Assembly: GCA_034429195.1 (NCBI GenBank)
Contig: DAOUGQ010000007.1
Coordinates: forward strand, 1 to 64,000
Source: UBA4782 sp034429195
GTDB taxonomy: Bacteria > Chloroflexota > Anaerolineae > Anaerolineales > Anaerolineaceae
Reading direction: 5' to 3'
DNA length: 64,000 nt
The notes beneath the pieces are model-generated. The model was not told where the DNA came from, did not search any database, and worked only from the letters and a program-made list of their open reading frames with translations. Below, piece by piece: positions 54,596-62,603 of the stretch. The position numbers were made by a program, and so were the translations under genes. Each line of letters opens with the position of its first letter. Positions within the stretch are counted from its first letter, which is position 1.

Positions 54596-55720
54596 CTATA
54601 CTTCCGTTCCCTGTCCAATGCGGGGGATCCCATAGACGGGTTTCCAGCCTTCGCTGAGTGGTTCACGCAAATAGGGTTCCATCTCTTTTTCAGTGCGCAG
54701 GGTTACTTCTTCAACTGGGGGTACTTTCCCCGCCGGGAAAGCTGTCAGAATATCATCATTCCACATGGTGAGGTACTTCAAAATGGCAGCCACGGGACGT
54801 TTAGCTTTTTGTGCGTCGCCAGATTTGGCTTTTCCAACTACACCTTCGGGGGTAGCTGCGATCTCGATCGCAAAATGACCCTCTCCCTCTGACCAGCGGC
54901 TTGGGCGTCCATAGGGATCAACCGATTTGTCAAAGTGACCTTCCGGCAGGTAGTTTTTCCCTTCCGTGTTGACAGCATAATTCATATCCACCATCTCAGG
55001 ATGTAACAATAGGCTGAGGGAAGTTTCAGATTCATCAGCGTGAACAAAATTAGTGGTCATCTGACCCCCACGTTCTGCAGGGCGGAAGAATTCTCGCACG
55101 CCACGATGCCAGTCGATCACCCGGAAGATACCCGGAAGCTGGTAACGTTTCTGGAATTCCTGCACAGCAGATTCAAGCATCCATAATTGACCATGGTTAT
55201 TCACAATGAGCTGCTTACGAAAGCCATCGTTCCATAAACCGAGCATCACATCGATCATCATCTCACGCACCACATGTTCACGCACGATCACAGTCCCGGG
55301 CATACCCATATGATGATATGGATGGCCACCATAATTCAATGGGGGCAATGCCAGATTGACTGCCGCACCACGTTTGGCAGTATATCGCCGCACTCCTTCA
55401 CAGATGGCACTGACATACAATGTATCAGCGGCACTGGGAAGATGCTGCCCATGTAATTCAGTACATCCCACTGGGATGAAAACGATATCGTTCTTTTTAC
55501 GATTTTGTTCCACCTGCCACCGGGTGGTAGTTTGAATATATGAACCGGGTTTCGCCCATTCTACTGGTGAAGGTATGCCATATTCAGCTAGAATGGCATC
55601 GATTTCTTCATCACTGGCTTCCCAAACCTGTTTCTTCATTCGTCCAACAGCATTATCTTCAAAGAACAGATCGGGTTGTTCTGTTGGAAGGTATCCTTCA
55701 GGTACGGATTTTGAACTCAT
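54596..55720 (-). CDS. iolN: Creatininase-like hydrolase, probable 3-dehydro-scyllo-inosose hydrolase
   Basis: 374 residues from the ATG at 55720 (GAAGGAG upstream). It has creatininase metal motifs VFIPVGCTELHGQHLPSAADTLY, PPLNYGGHPYHHMGMPGTVIV, LIVNNHGQLWMLE and HADESETSLSLLLHPEMV, plus an N-terminal extension and a C-terminal tail. The length and context match Thermotoga IolN, which cleaves the inositol ring of the diketo intermediate to give 5-keto-L-gluconate. It is about 120 residues longer than the two creatininase-family proteins at 34-37 kb and clearly a different subgroup. Confidence 0.82.
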   Translation of the reverse strand: MSSKSVPEGYLPTEQPDLFFEDNAVGRMKKQVWEASDEEIDAILAEYGIPSPVEWAKPGSYIQTTTRWQVEQNRKKNDIVFIPVGCTELHGQHLPSAADTLYVSAICEGVRRYTAKRGAAVNLALPPLNYGGHPYHHMGMPGTVIVREHVVREMMIDVMLGLWNDGFRKQLIVNNHGQLWMLESAVQEFQKRYQLPGIFRVIDWHRGVREFFRPAERGGQMTTNFVHADESETSLSLLLHPEMVDMNYAVNTEGKNYLPEGHFDKSVDPYGRPSRWSEGEGHFAIEIAATPEGVVGKAKSGDAQKAKRPVAAILKYLTMWNDDILTAFPAGKVPPVEEVTLRTEKEMEPYLREPLSEGWKPVYGIPRIGQGTEV

Positions 55721-55745
55721 TTTTTCTCCTTCTCTATCATAAAAC

Positions 55746-56774
55746 TTATGACTTCTGCTTTGCTTCAAACTCACAAATTTTTACAGGTCTATTCTCATGA
55801 TAGGACTTCCAGGCGGCAAAACCCAACACTACAGCCATTCGACCATCCTTGCCTGTAGTGGGTGTGGGTTTATCATCCCTTACACATTCAATGAACTGTT
55901 TGACTTCTTCTACATAACAGGGTGCATAGCGCTGCATGAAGAAATGAGGAACACGGGCAGAGTGGAATCCATCGGGATTCCCTTTTACCACGGTGTGTTC
56001 TATTTCATTTTCAGCTTTGGCTGTGCCGTTCAAACAGAATACTTCCAGTTGCTGATCGTATCCATATACCGCCTGGCGACTGTTGTCTATCACGCCTAAT
56101 GTCCCATCAGTAAACTTCAAGGTGACAACTGCTGTATCCAGGTCTCCAAAAGAATTCAACTCGGAATCGATCAATACACTTCCAGTGGCAAACACCTCAT
56201 CTACTTCACCGATCTGGAAGCGAGCCATATCAAAATCATGGATGGTCATATCCAGAAACAACCCGCCCGATACGCGAAGAAATTCCATGGAAGGCAGTTC
56301 AGGGTCACGATTAGTGATCCGTAGAATACAGGGGCGCCCAAGCTCTCCGGAGTGAACGATCTCGCGGACGTGTTGGAAATTCTTGTCAAAACGGCGATTG
56401 AAACCTACCTGCAGCTTAACCTTTGTTTTCTCCACAACCTGCAATGCGTCATCGATACTTTCCAGATCCAACGCCAGAGGTTTTTCACTGAAGATATGTT
56501 TTCCAGCCAGAGCTGCATCTTTGATGATGAAAGCATGAGTATTTGTGCTGGTGGCGATTAAAACTGCATCTATATCCTTATCATCCAGTAGTTCATGGTA
56601 ATCTTTCACCACCCGTTTGATCCCCCATTGATCAGCCACTGCCCGTGCAACATCCAAACGGATATCGCAAATGGCGGTCAAATTAGCTTCCGGGATCCTA
56701 TTGACAAGGTTCGCCACATGAACGCTACCCATCCGACCTGTTCCAATTACTGCAATATTGATTTTGTGAGTCAT
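55746..56774 (-). CDS. iolG: Inositol 2-dehydrogenase (Gfo/Idh/MocA family)
   Basis: 342 residues from the ATG at 56774 (AAAGGAAC upstream). NAD site NIAVIGTGRMGSVHVANL, the EKP motif HIFSEKPLALDLES, and the catalytic GGLFLDMTIHDFDMARFQIGEVDEVFATGS with Asp and His. The late YGYDQQLEVFCLNG is typical for IolG. It oxidises myo-inositol to scyllo-inosose, the first step of the pathway whose later enzymes follow downstream. The frame extends further upstream, but that part overlaps the preceding ADH gene and lacks family similarity. Confidence 0.88.
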   Translation of the reverse strand: MTHKINIAVIGTGRMGSVHVANLVNRIPEANLTAICDIRLDVARAVADQWGIKRVVKDYHELLDDKDIDAVLIATSTNTHAFIIKDAALAGKHIFSEKPLALDLESIDDALQVVEKTKVKLQVGFNRRFDKNFQHVREIVHSGELGRPCILRITNRDPELPSMEFLRVSGGLFLDMTIHDFDMARFQIGEVDEVFATGSVLIDSELNSFGDLDTAVVTLKFTDGTLGVIDNSRQAVYGYDQQLEVFCLNGTAKAENEIEHTVVKGNPDGFHSARVPHFFMQRYAPCYVEEVKQFIECVRDDKPTPTTGKDGRMAVVLGFAAWKSYHENRPVKICEFEAKQKS

Positions 56775-56793
56775 ATGTTCCTTTCTTCTCCTC

Positions 56794-56814
56794 TCTCCTC
56801 TCGAAGAGAGGAGA
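56794..56814 (-). promoter_or_regulatory. Hairpin in the iolG leader
   Basis: On the minus strand CTCCTCTC-TTC-GAGAGGAG gives eight pairs (nine with the outer A-T) with a UUC loop closed by C-G, close to the very stable UUCG form. It lies 20 nt before the iolG ATG and just after the preceding stop, so it may shield the mRNA or tune translation. Confidence 0.55.
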
Positions 56815-56836
56815 AGTATACAAGGAGAGATACAAA

Positions 56837-57880
56837 TTAAGGTTTCATTACTATTTTCATGGCACTCTTCGGGCAATGCGAAAGAGTTTTCATATCCAAA
56901 CCCAGCATATTGAACGCGTTCAATCCTTCTTCTAAAGGAATGACCTTCGTAAAGAAAGGACCCATGTTCAGTCGATTTTCCTGATAGATACGAATTGATG
57001 GTACCATGGTATTCTGACCCAGATATAACCCCAAAATCTTGGTTGCCCAACGAGTGATCTCATTTGGAATGACTGTTGCTGTAATGCTCGAATCCATACC
57101 AAATGGCAGCACTTTGCCACCTGGTGTGACACACTTTAACGCCTGCTCCAGCCCATTGCCGGTGGCTTCAATGACAATGTCTGCTTTCTTACCATAAGTG
57201 AATTCGGTGATCTTTTCCACCACATCTACCTCATGGGGATTCCAGACCGTCAACCCGCATTGCCTGGCAACACTGATGCGGAAAGGATCAATCTCGGTGA
57301 CCGCAACTTTAGCAGCGATATTCTTTGCAAATTGCCCAAACAGGTACCCAATTGGACCGAACCCGATGATCATGACATACTCATAGGGCAGCATCTGCAG
57401 GGTGTTCATACCATTGACCACCGTGGCAAGCGTTTCAACCTGTGTGCCCAGAATATCATCGATCGTATCGGGCAGTAAAAAGCACTGTTTCTCGGGAACC
57501 AGGCAGTATTCAGCATACCCGCCATCGCGCATGACACCCAATGCGCTGGTTTTGATATCTACACACTGGCTGGTCAGCCCTCTGCGGCAAAACTCACAGA
57601 AACCGCAGCGGATATTGTTATCTACTGCCACGCGATCACCGATTTTAAAATGGTGAACATGGCTGCCAACTTCAACGATCTCGCCACAGAATTCATGCCC
57701 AAGAATTGTATTGGGTTTGAAATGATGCTTTCCTTCGATGATCTTTACATCGCTGCCACAAATGCCAACAGCTTTGATCTTCAGTACAATATCATCCGGT
57801 TCTTTTACATGTGGTATCGGTACTTCTTCCATCACCAGGTTACCCACATCTTTGAATACCAACGCTCGCATTTTTTCCAT
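56837..57880 (-). CDS. Zinc-dependent alcohol dehydrogenase, substrate unknown
   Basis: 347 residues from the ATG at 57880, nine bases after GGAG; the longer frame starts with TTG inside the operator. Motifs: GICGSDVKIIEGKHHF, GHEFCGEIVEVG, structural zinc IRCGFCEFCRRGLTSQC, NAD site VMIIGFGPIGYLFGQFAKN. It resembles polyol dehydrogenases (sorbitol or galactitol-phosphate type). As the first gene of the inositol unit right behind the LacI-type operator, it may oxidise another inositol isomer or a polyol that feeds the same route. Confidence 0.85.
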   Translation of the reverse strand: MEKMRALVFKDVGNLVMEEVPIPHVKEPDDIVLKIKAVGICGSDVKIIEGKHHFKPNTILGHEFCGEIVEVGSHVHHFKIGDRVAVDNNIRCGFCEFCRRGLTSQCVDIKTSALGVMRDGGYAEYCLVPEKQCFLLPDTIDDILGTQVETLATVVNGMNTLQMLPYEYVMIIGFGPIGYLFGQFAKNIAAKVAVTEIDPFRISVARQCGLTVWNPHEVDVVEKITEFTYGKKADIVIEATGNGLEQALKCVTPGGKVLPFGMDSSITATVIPNEITRWATKILGLYLGQNTMVPSIRIYQENRLNMGPFFTKVIPLEEGLNAFNMLGLDMKTLSHCPKSAMKIVMKP

Positions 57881-57896
57881 TTTTCCATTCTCCTTT

Positions 57897-57920
57897 TTAT
57901 ATGCACACGTGTGCATATAA
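57897..57920 (-). promoter_or_regulatory. LacI-type operator before the inositol genes
   Basis: A perfect 24-bp palindrome with core ATGCACACGTGTGCAT (57901-57916), extended by TTAT/ATAA arms. The 16-bp core is identical to that at 29014-29029, 29 kb away. It lies just upstream of the RBS of the 56837 gene, in the gap after the kinase gene, so it marks an internal transcription start for the inositol half of the block. A TTATAT within the site may be the -10. Confidence 0.78.
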
Positions 57921-57958
57921 CGCAAAACAAAATTATTAAATAATAAATGATTCGTATT

Positions 57959-59047
57959 TCATCGTTGAATTCGGGCTGAACCTCCTCGGGCAAAAGTCTT
58001 TACCTGTTCCAGAGTAGCCATTGTGGTATCGCCCGGGTATGTAGTTAACAACGCTCCATGAGCCCAACCCAGGTTCACAGCATCCTGTTCAGGTTCGCCC
58101 GTCAATAATCCATAAAAAAGTCCTGATGCGAACCCATCTCCCCCACCCACCCGATCATAAACATCAAGCTCACAGGTAGGAGATTGGAAAGTTTTTCCAT
58201 CTATCCAAGCAACCGCTCCCCAACTATGACGGTTGGTTGAATGAACTTCACGTAATGTTGTTGCCACAACCTTCACATGAGGGTAAAGTTTGACAACCTG
58301 CTCAATCATCCCAAAGAAAGCGACCGGGTCTAATTTTGATGCCTTTGCAACCTGCGGACCCGCAATTCCCAAACCCATTTGCAGATCTTCTTCGTTGCCC
58401 ACCAAAACATCCACATTTTCCATGATGCGATGAAGAATATTCTGTGCAGCTTCCTGCCCTCCCCAGATATTCCACAGTTTTGCTCGATAATTCAAGTCAA
58501 AGGAAACCACCGCCCCCGCAGCTTTGGCTGCCTGCATGGCCTCAATAATCACTTCTCCTGTTGTCTTGGATAGCGCTGCAAAGATACCCCCGCTATGGAA
58601 CCAGCGCACCCCTCCAGAGAAAACTTCTGACCAATTGAAATCTCCAGGTTTCAACTGTGCAGCCGCTTCATTCGACCGGTTGTAAAAAACCACCGGAGGG
58701 CGAACACCAAATCCCCGGTCACTGTACACTGTGGCCATATTGGGGCCATTGACACCATTATGCTTGAACCGGCAATAGAAAGGCTGCACACCCATTGCTT
58801 TTACACGCTCAGCTATCAGATCTCCAATAGGATAATCCACCATCGCCGTGGCAATGCCTGTCTTTAATCCAAAGCAATCTGAAAGGTTGGCAGCACAGTT
58901 GAACTCGCCGCCACTGACATGGATCTGGCATTGAGCGGCTTTTCTAAAAGGAACAATTCCCGGATCCAGACGGTGCACCAACGCCCCTAATGATAGAAAA
59001 TCTAATTTGCCCTGTTGTTGAATATTCAATCCATACTGTGTCATCAT
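57959..59047 (-). CDS. PfkB-family sugar-acid kinase (KDG kinase-like)
   Basis: 362 residues from the ATG at 59047, which overlaps the stop of the upstream gene (ATGA). Motifs: VSGGEFNCAANLSDCFGLKTG, ARLE-like VSFDLNYRAKLWNIWGG, VLVGNEEDLQMGLG and the catalytic VYDRVGGGDGFASGLFYGLL. The NYRAKLW and GNEED motifs are typical of 2-keto-3-deoxygluconate kinases. A mannonate dehydratase to supply KDG is not in the window, so gluconate or another sugar acid remains possible given the adjacent 6-phosphogluconate dehydrogenase. Confidence 0.82.
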   Translation of the reverse strand: MMTQYGLNIQQQGKLDFLSLGALVHRLDPGIVPFRKAAQCQIHVSGGEFNCAANLSDCFGLKTGIATAMVDYPIGDLIAERVKAMGVQPFYCRFKHNGVNGPNMATVYSDRGFGVRPPVVFYNRSNEAAAQLKPGDFNWSEVFSGGVRWFHSGGIFAALSKTTGEVIIEAMQAAKAAGAVVSFDLNYRAKLWNIWGGQEAAQNILHRIMENVDVLVGNEEDLQMGLGIAGPQVAKASKLDPVAFFGMIEQVVKLYPHVKVVATTLREVHSTNRHSWGAVAWIDGKTFQSPTCELDVYDRVGGGDGFASGLFYGLLTGEPEQDAVNLGWAHGALLTTYPGDTTMATLEQVKTFARGGSARIQR

Positions 59048-60468
59048 CGATCCTTTTTCTCTTGTTTCCATAGAGTGTGAAAAACTCCATTCTGGTCAAT
59101 CCGGCGATAGGTATGCGCCCCAAAATAATCTCTCTGCGCCTGAGTAAGGTTGGCGGGAAGTTTCTCACTTCGGTAAGCATCAAAATAAGCCAGCGATGCA
59201 CTCATAGCTGGCACAGGTATTCCCATCTCAATGGCACTCTGAATCACCATGCGCCAATCAGCCTGGCGTCTTGAAAGTGCTGGCTGAAAATTCTCATCTA
59301 GCATCAAATTAACGAGTTGAGGATCACGTTGGTACGCCGACATAATATCACCCAACAAATTTGCGCGAATAATACAGCCAGCCCGCCAGATTTTAGCAAT
59401 ATCCCGCATTTGCAAATCGTATCCGTATTCTCTGGTTGCAATCTTCATCATCCCTAACCCCTGGGCATAAGATGTGATTTTACTGGCATATAATGCGTTT
59501 TCAGCAGCATTGATGAATTGAGAAACATTTCCCCGGAACTCCGTTTTAGGGCCAGCAAGGATTTTTGCCGCAAATACCCGTTCCGTTTTAAGAGCTGAAA
59601 TGATTCGACTTTCCAGAGCGGCATTAATGGTAGGAATGGGAGCCCCAATATCCAGTGCATTTTGGCTTGTCCATTTGCCGGTACCTTTCTGTTGAGCTTC
59701 ATCCAGAATAACCTCTACCAGAGGTTGTGAGGTCTTCGGATCAATTTCTTTGAAAATATCTGCCGTGATTTCGATGAGAAAAGACTTCAAGACGCCTTCA
59801 TTCCACCCAGAAAATACCTCATATAATTCCTGGGCGTTCAATCCCAATCCGCGATGCAAGATATCATAGATTTCAGCGATCAGTTGCATATCGCCATATT
59901 CAATCCCGTTGTGCACCATCTTGACAAAGTGTCCCGCTCCACGGGGACCCATATATTCCACACAGGGTTGACCATCTTCTGCTTTAGCGGCAATTGCCTG
60001 GAAAATTGGAGCAAGAGCATTCCAGGCTTCAAGACTTCCTCCAGGCATGATGGCAGGACCCCATTTGGCTCCCTCTTCTCCACCAGAAACACCCGTTCCA
60101 ACAAAATGGATCCCTTTGGCTTCCAATTCCTTATAGCGCCATTCGGTATCCATAAAATAAGAATTTCCACCATCAATAAGAATATCTCCCGGTTTCAGAA
60201 AAGGCTCAAGGTGTGAAATGACACTGTCCACCGCAGCACCAGCGGGTACCATGATCAAAACCCGGCGAGGCTCTTCCAAGGCAGCCATCATTGATTCTGG
60301 GTTTTCCACTCCTAATAGAAGTTTCCCTTTCCCTTCCTCTTTTATGAACGCATTTGTCTTTGCGGTATCAAGGTCGTATCCAACTACAGGGAACCCATTC
60401 CGTTCCATGTTGAGCGCCAGGTTGCGCCCCATGACACCCAGTCCAACCACACCGATCTTATATTTCAT
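59044..60468 (-). CDS. gndA: 6-phosphogluconate dehydrogenase, decarboxylating
   Basis: 474 residues, the long form. Nucleotide site VGLGVMGRNLALNMERNGFPVVGYDLDTAK, substrate motifs VGTGVSGGEEGAKWGPAIMPGG and GHFVKMVHNGIEYGDMQLIAEIYD (catalytic Lys), and the tail AQRDYFGAHTYRRID. Converts 6-phosphogluconate to ribulose 5-phosphate and CO2. The strand-2 end reads YDLD rather than the NRT-type NADP motif, so NAD+ use is possible. It overlaps the LarA-family gene by 11 bp and the kinase by 4 bp; a gnd gene also neighbours uxaE in Thermotoga. Confidence 0.95.
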   Translation of the reverse strand: MKYKIGVVGLGVMGRNLALNMERNGFPVVGYDLDTAKTNAFIKEEGKGKLLLGVENPESMMAALEEPRRVLIMVPAGAAVDSVISHLEPFLKPGDILIDGGNSYFMDTEWRYKELEAKGIHFVGTGVSGGEEGAKWGPAIMPGGSLEAWNALAPIFQAIAAKAEDGQPCVEYMGPRGAGHFVKMVHNGIEYGDMQLIAEIYDILHRGLGLNAQELYEVFSGWNEGVLKSFLIEITADIFKEIDPKTSQPLVEVILDEAQQKGTGKWTSQNALDIGAPIPTINAALESRIISALKTERVFAAKILAGPKTEFRGNVSQFINAAENALYASKITSYAQGLGMMKIATREYGYDLQMRDIAKIWRAGCIIRANLLGDIMSAYQRDPQLVNLMLDENFQPALSRRQADWRMVIQSAIEMGIPVPAMSASLAYFDAYRSEKLPANLTQAQRDYFGAHTYRRIDQNGVFHTLWKQEKKDR

Positions 60469-61744
60469 TTTCTAACCCTCTACTACCAGAATGTCTCTTT
60501 CTTATGCGGTATAACATTTCTCCTGCCCGAGGCACTACCAGAATACCTGCATCCTCTTTTCCCTGCCAGGCTTGCGGATCTAGCGAACCGGGATCCAGGT
60601 AGCCCAAACCAACTCGTTTACATCTTTCTTCGGGAATGCCGGTTGCCAGGGTGACTTTGATCCTCAAGGTTTCCTTCCCTTTTTGCGCATCATAAATGCC
60701 AAGCCCACGCAAATGGGTTGAATGTGCCAATACCCCATGTGGGTAATCTTTATATTTTTCCCATTGCTTGACAAAGAAATCGCGACAATGATAGCCTACC
60801 TCATCCAGGATTTTGCCATGGGTATAGCTGATCTCGGTTATATGAGGTGCATAAATGATTACTTCACCTCCTTCTGCGATCACAGGCTCCATCTTATACA
60901 TTCCTTTGGCAGCCGTCCAGATGTCATCATATAGCTCTGGCATTACCGAGATCACTTTCTTATAAGGGCTATCCACATAAACAATATGTACCTTGGCAGA
61001 AAGGGCTACTGCAGATTTCCATGCTTCCTGGGCACTGCCAAAATATATTCCAGAAAGTCCTTCGTGAGTAACCACCAGACTGAAACAGACAACAGGGGTG
61101 GGAATGAGACTGGCCGCCCTGTCAATAACAGCCCGTACCGGGGTGTACTCAGACCCAATAATCTGGTAACTGGTAATTAAAGCTCCCAACCAGTGGGTAA
61201 AATTAATGATTTCTGCTCCTGCGATTCCCGGGAAGAAATACTTATTTCCACCAGAGAATCCAACTACTTCATGGGGAAATACTGGCCCACAGATGATGAT
61301 CTGATCGTAATTATTGATCAGTTTGTTCAATCTCACCGGTACTTCTTCAGAAAGCATACCATTGGTAAGCAAATGGATTTCACCAGCATGGATCGTTCCT
61401 ATTTGAGTAAAAGTGGATGGTTCATTCCATAAATGGTTGTAGATATGGCTGGAACCAGCCTGCCCATCTAAAACTTCTCTACCTATCAGTTTACTCAATT
61501 GAACGTCTGTCATCGGTTGGTGTGTTCCTAACGCCACCAGGTAATCCATCTTCTTCACGCGAGGCGCCAGATATTTTTCGAATAAAGCAGCCATCAAAGG
61601 CATCGGCATGGTTCGTGTGCCATCTGGGATCAGGATCAATACGCGCAAACCGTCCACAGCAAGTGTATCCAGAGCCTGTTTCACCAGCTCACAGGTTTCT
61701 TCATCGGTCAAATACCGGTTAGAGTAGCCAGCACCTAATACCAT
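60458..61744 (-). CDS. LarA-family nickel-pincer racemase/epimerase (DUF2088)
   Basis: 428 residues. LarA hallmarks: LILIPDGTRTMPMPLMAALFEKYL, VALGTHQPMTDVQLSKLIG (first catalytic His), and FPHEVVGFSGGNKYFFPGIAGAEIINFTHW with the second His and the Lys that carries the nickel-pincer cofactor. LarA interconverts lactate enantiomers; other members act on different 2-hydroxyacids, reportedly including D-gluconate. Between a mannonate oxidoreductase gene and 6-phosphogluconate dehydrogenase, a mannonate/gluconate 2-epimerase is a good guess. The cofactor makers LarB, LarC and LarE are not in the window. Confidence 0.85.
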   Translation of the reverse strand: MVLGAGYSNRYLTDEETCELVKQALDTLAVDGLRVLILIPDGTRTMPMPLMAALFEKYLAPRVKKMDYLVALGTHQPMTDVQLSKLIGREVLDGQAGSSHIYNHLWNEPSTFTQIGTIHAGEIHLLTNGMLSEEVPVRLNKLINNYDQIIICGPVFPHEVVGFSGGNKYFFPGIAGAEIINFTHWLGALITSYQIIGSEYTPVRAVIDRAASLIPTPVVCFSLVVTHEGLSGIYFGSAQEAWKSAVALSAKVHIVYVDSPYKKVISVMPELYDDIWTAAKGMYKMEPVIAEGGEVIIYAPHITEISYTHGKILDEVGYHCRDFFVKQWEKYKDYPHGVLAHSTHLRGLGIYDAQKGKETLRIKVTLATGIPEERCKRVGLGYLDPGSLDPQAWQGKEDAGILVVPRAGEMLYRIRKRHSGSRGLENEI

Positions 61745-61749
61745 ATTTT

Positions 61750-62580
61750 TTACACTCCACTGAAGGCTGAAAAACCGCCATCGATCGGAACAACAATTCC
61801 TGTCACAAAATCTGCTGCTGGAGAAACCAACCAGAGTACTGCCCCAAGTAAATCATCTGGGGTTCCAAACCGTCCCATGGGAGTATGCTCGATAATGGTT
61901 TTTCCGCGCTGGGTTAGTACGCCAGTCTGCGGTTCAGTCAATAGAAAACGATTTTGATCAGTCAGGAAGAAACCAGGAGCAATTGCATTTACGCGGATTT
62001 TTGGTGAGTATTCTTGAGCCATGTGCACTGCCAACCATTGGGTAAAATTGCTTACTCCCGCTTTGGCTGCAGAGTACGCTGGGATTCGGGTAAGTGGTCG
62101 AAAAGCATTCATCGAAGAAATGTTCAGGATAACACCATGCTTTTGCTCGGCCATTAACCGGCCAAAAACCTGACTTGGCAATATTGTGCCCAGTAAATTT
62201 AGATCAAATACCCAACGAAGGGCATCTGCAGGCAGGTCAAAGAATGATGTCTCTGCATTCGTGGTTGCCTGGGGTTTATTCCCCCCTGCACCATTGATGA
62301 GGATATCGACTTTATTAAATTGAGCAAGAATCGCACTCGCAGCAGTCTCGATACTGGTTTTATCCAGAACGTTGCAACTTACCCCTATCGCTTTTCCTCC
62401 TTGGACATTAATTTCGGAAGCTAGTTTTTCTGCTGCCTCCAAATTAAGATCCAATACTGCCACTGATGCGCCAGCAGAAGCCAGAGCTCTACACATCCCA
62501 GCGCAAAGAATTCCTGCACCACCCGTAACGACAACGGACATTCCAGTGAAATCAGATGCTGCTTGTTTATTTTCGTTCAT
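61750..62580 (-). CDS. uxuB: SDR-family D-mannonate oxidoreductase (YjmF/UxuB-like)
   Basis: 276 residues: VVVTGGAGILCAGMCRALA, NGAGGNKPQATTNAE, ISSMNAFRPLTRIPAYSAAKAGVSNFTQWLAVH (catalytic Ser, Tyr, Lys), VNAIAPGFFLTDQNRFLL and the ending VPIDGGFSAFSGV. These motifs, including NQNxxLL and GGFSAxSGV, match the Bacillus YjmF/UxuB group that reduces D-fructuronate to D-mannonate. It lies 23 bp after the UxaE-type gene, which would supply fructuronate, and 5 bp before the LarA-family gene. Confidence 0.88.
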   Translation of the reverse strand: MNENKQAASDFTGMSVVVTGGAGILCAGMCRALASAGASVAVLDLNLEAAEKLASEINVQGGKAIGVSCNVLDKTSIETAASAILAQFNKVDILINGAGGNKPQATTNAETSFFDLPADALRWVFDLNLLGTILPSQVFGRLMAEQKHGVILNISSMNAFRPLTRIPAYSAAKAGVSNFTQWLAVHMAQEYSPKIRVNAIAPGFFLTDQNRFLLTEPQTGVLTQRGKTIIEHTPMGRFGTPDDLLGAVLWLVSPAADFVTGIVVPIDGGFSAFSGV

Positions 62581-62603
62581 TTCTGAACCCTCAATGCAAA
62601 GAA

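Noticed and set aside
56775..57050. Longer N-terminus (92 extra codons) for the IolG-like protein
   Set aside because: This part overlaps the preceding dehydrogenase gene in another frame and lacks family similarity. The ATG at 56774 has a good ribosome site and starts the NAD-binding strand.
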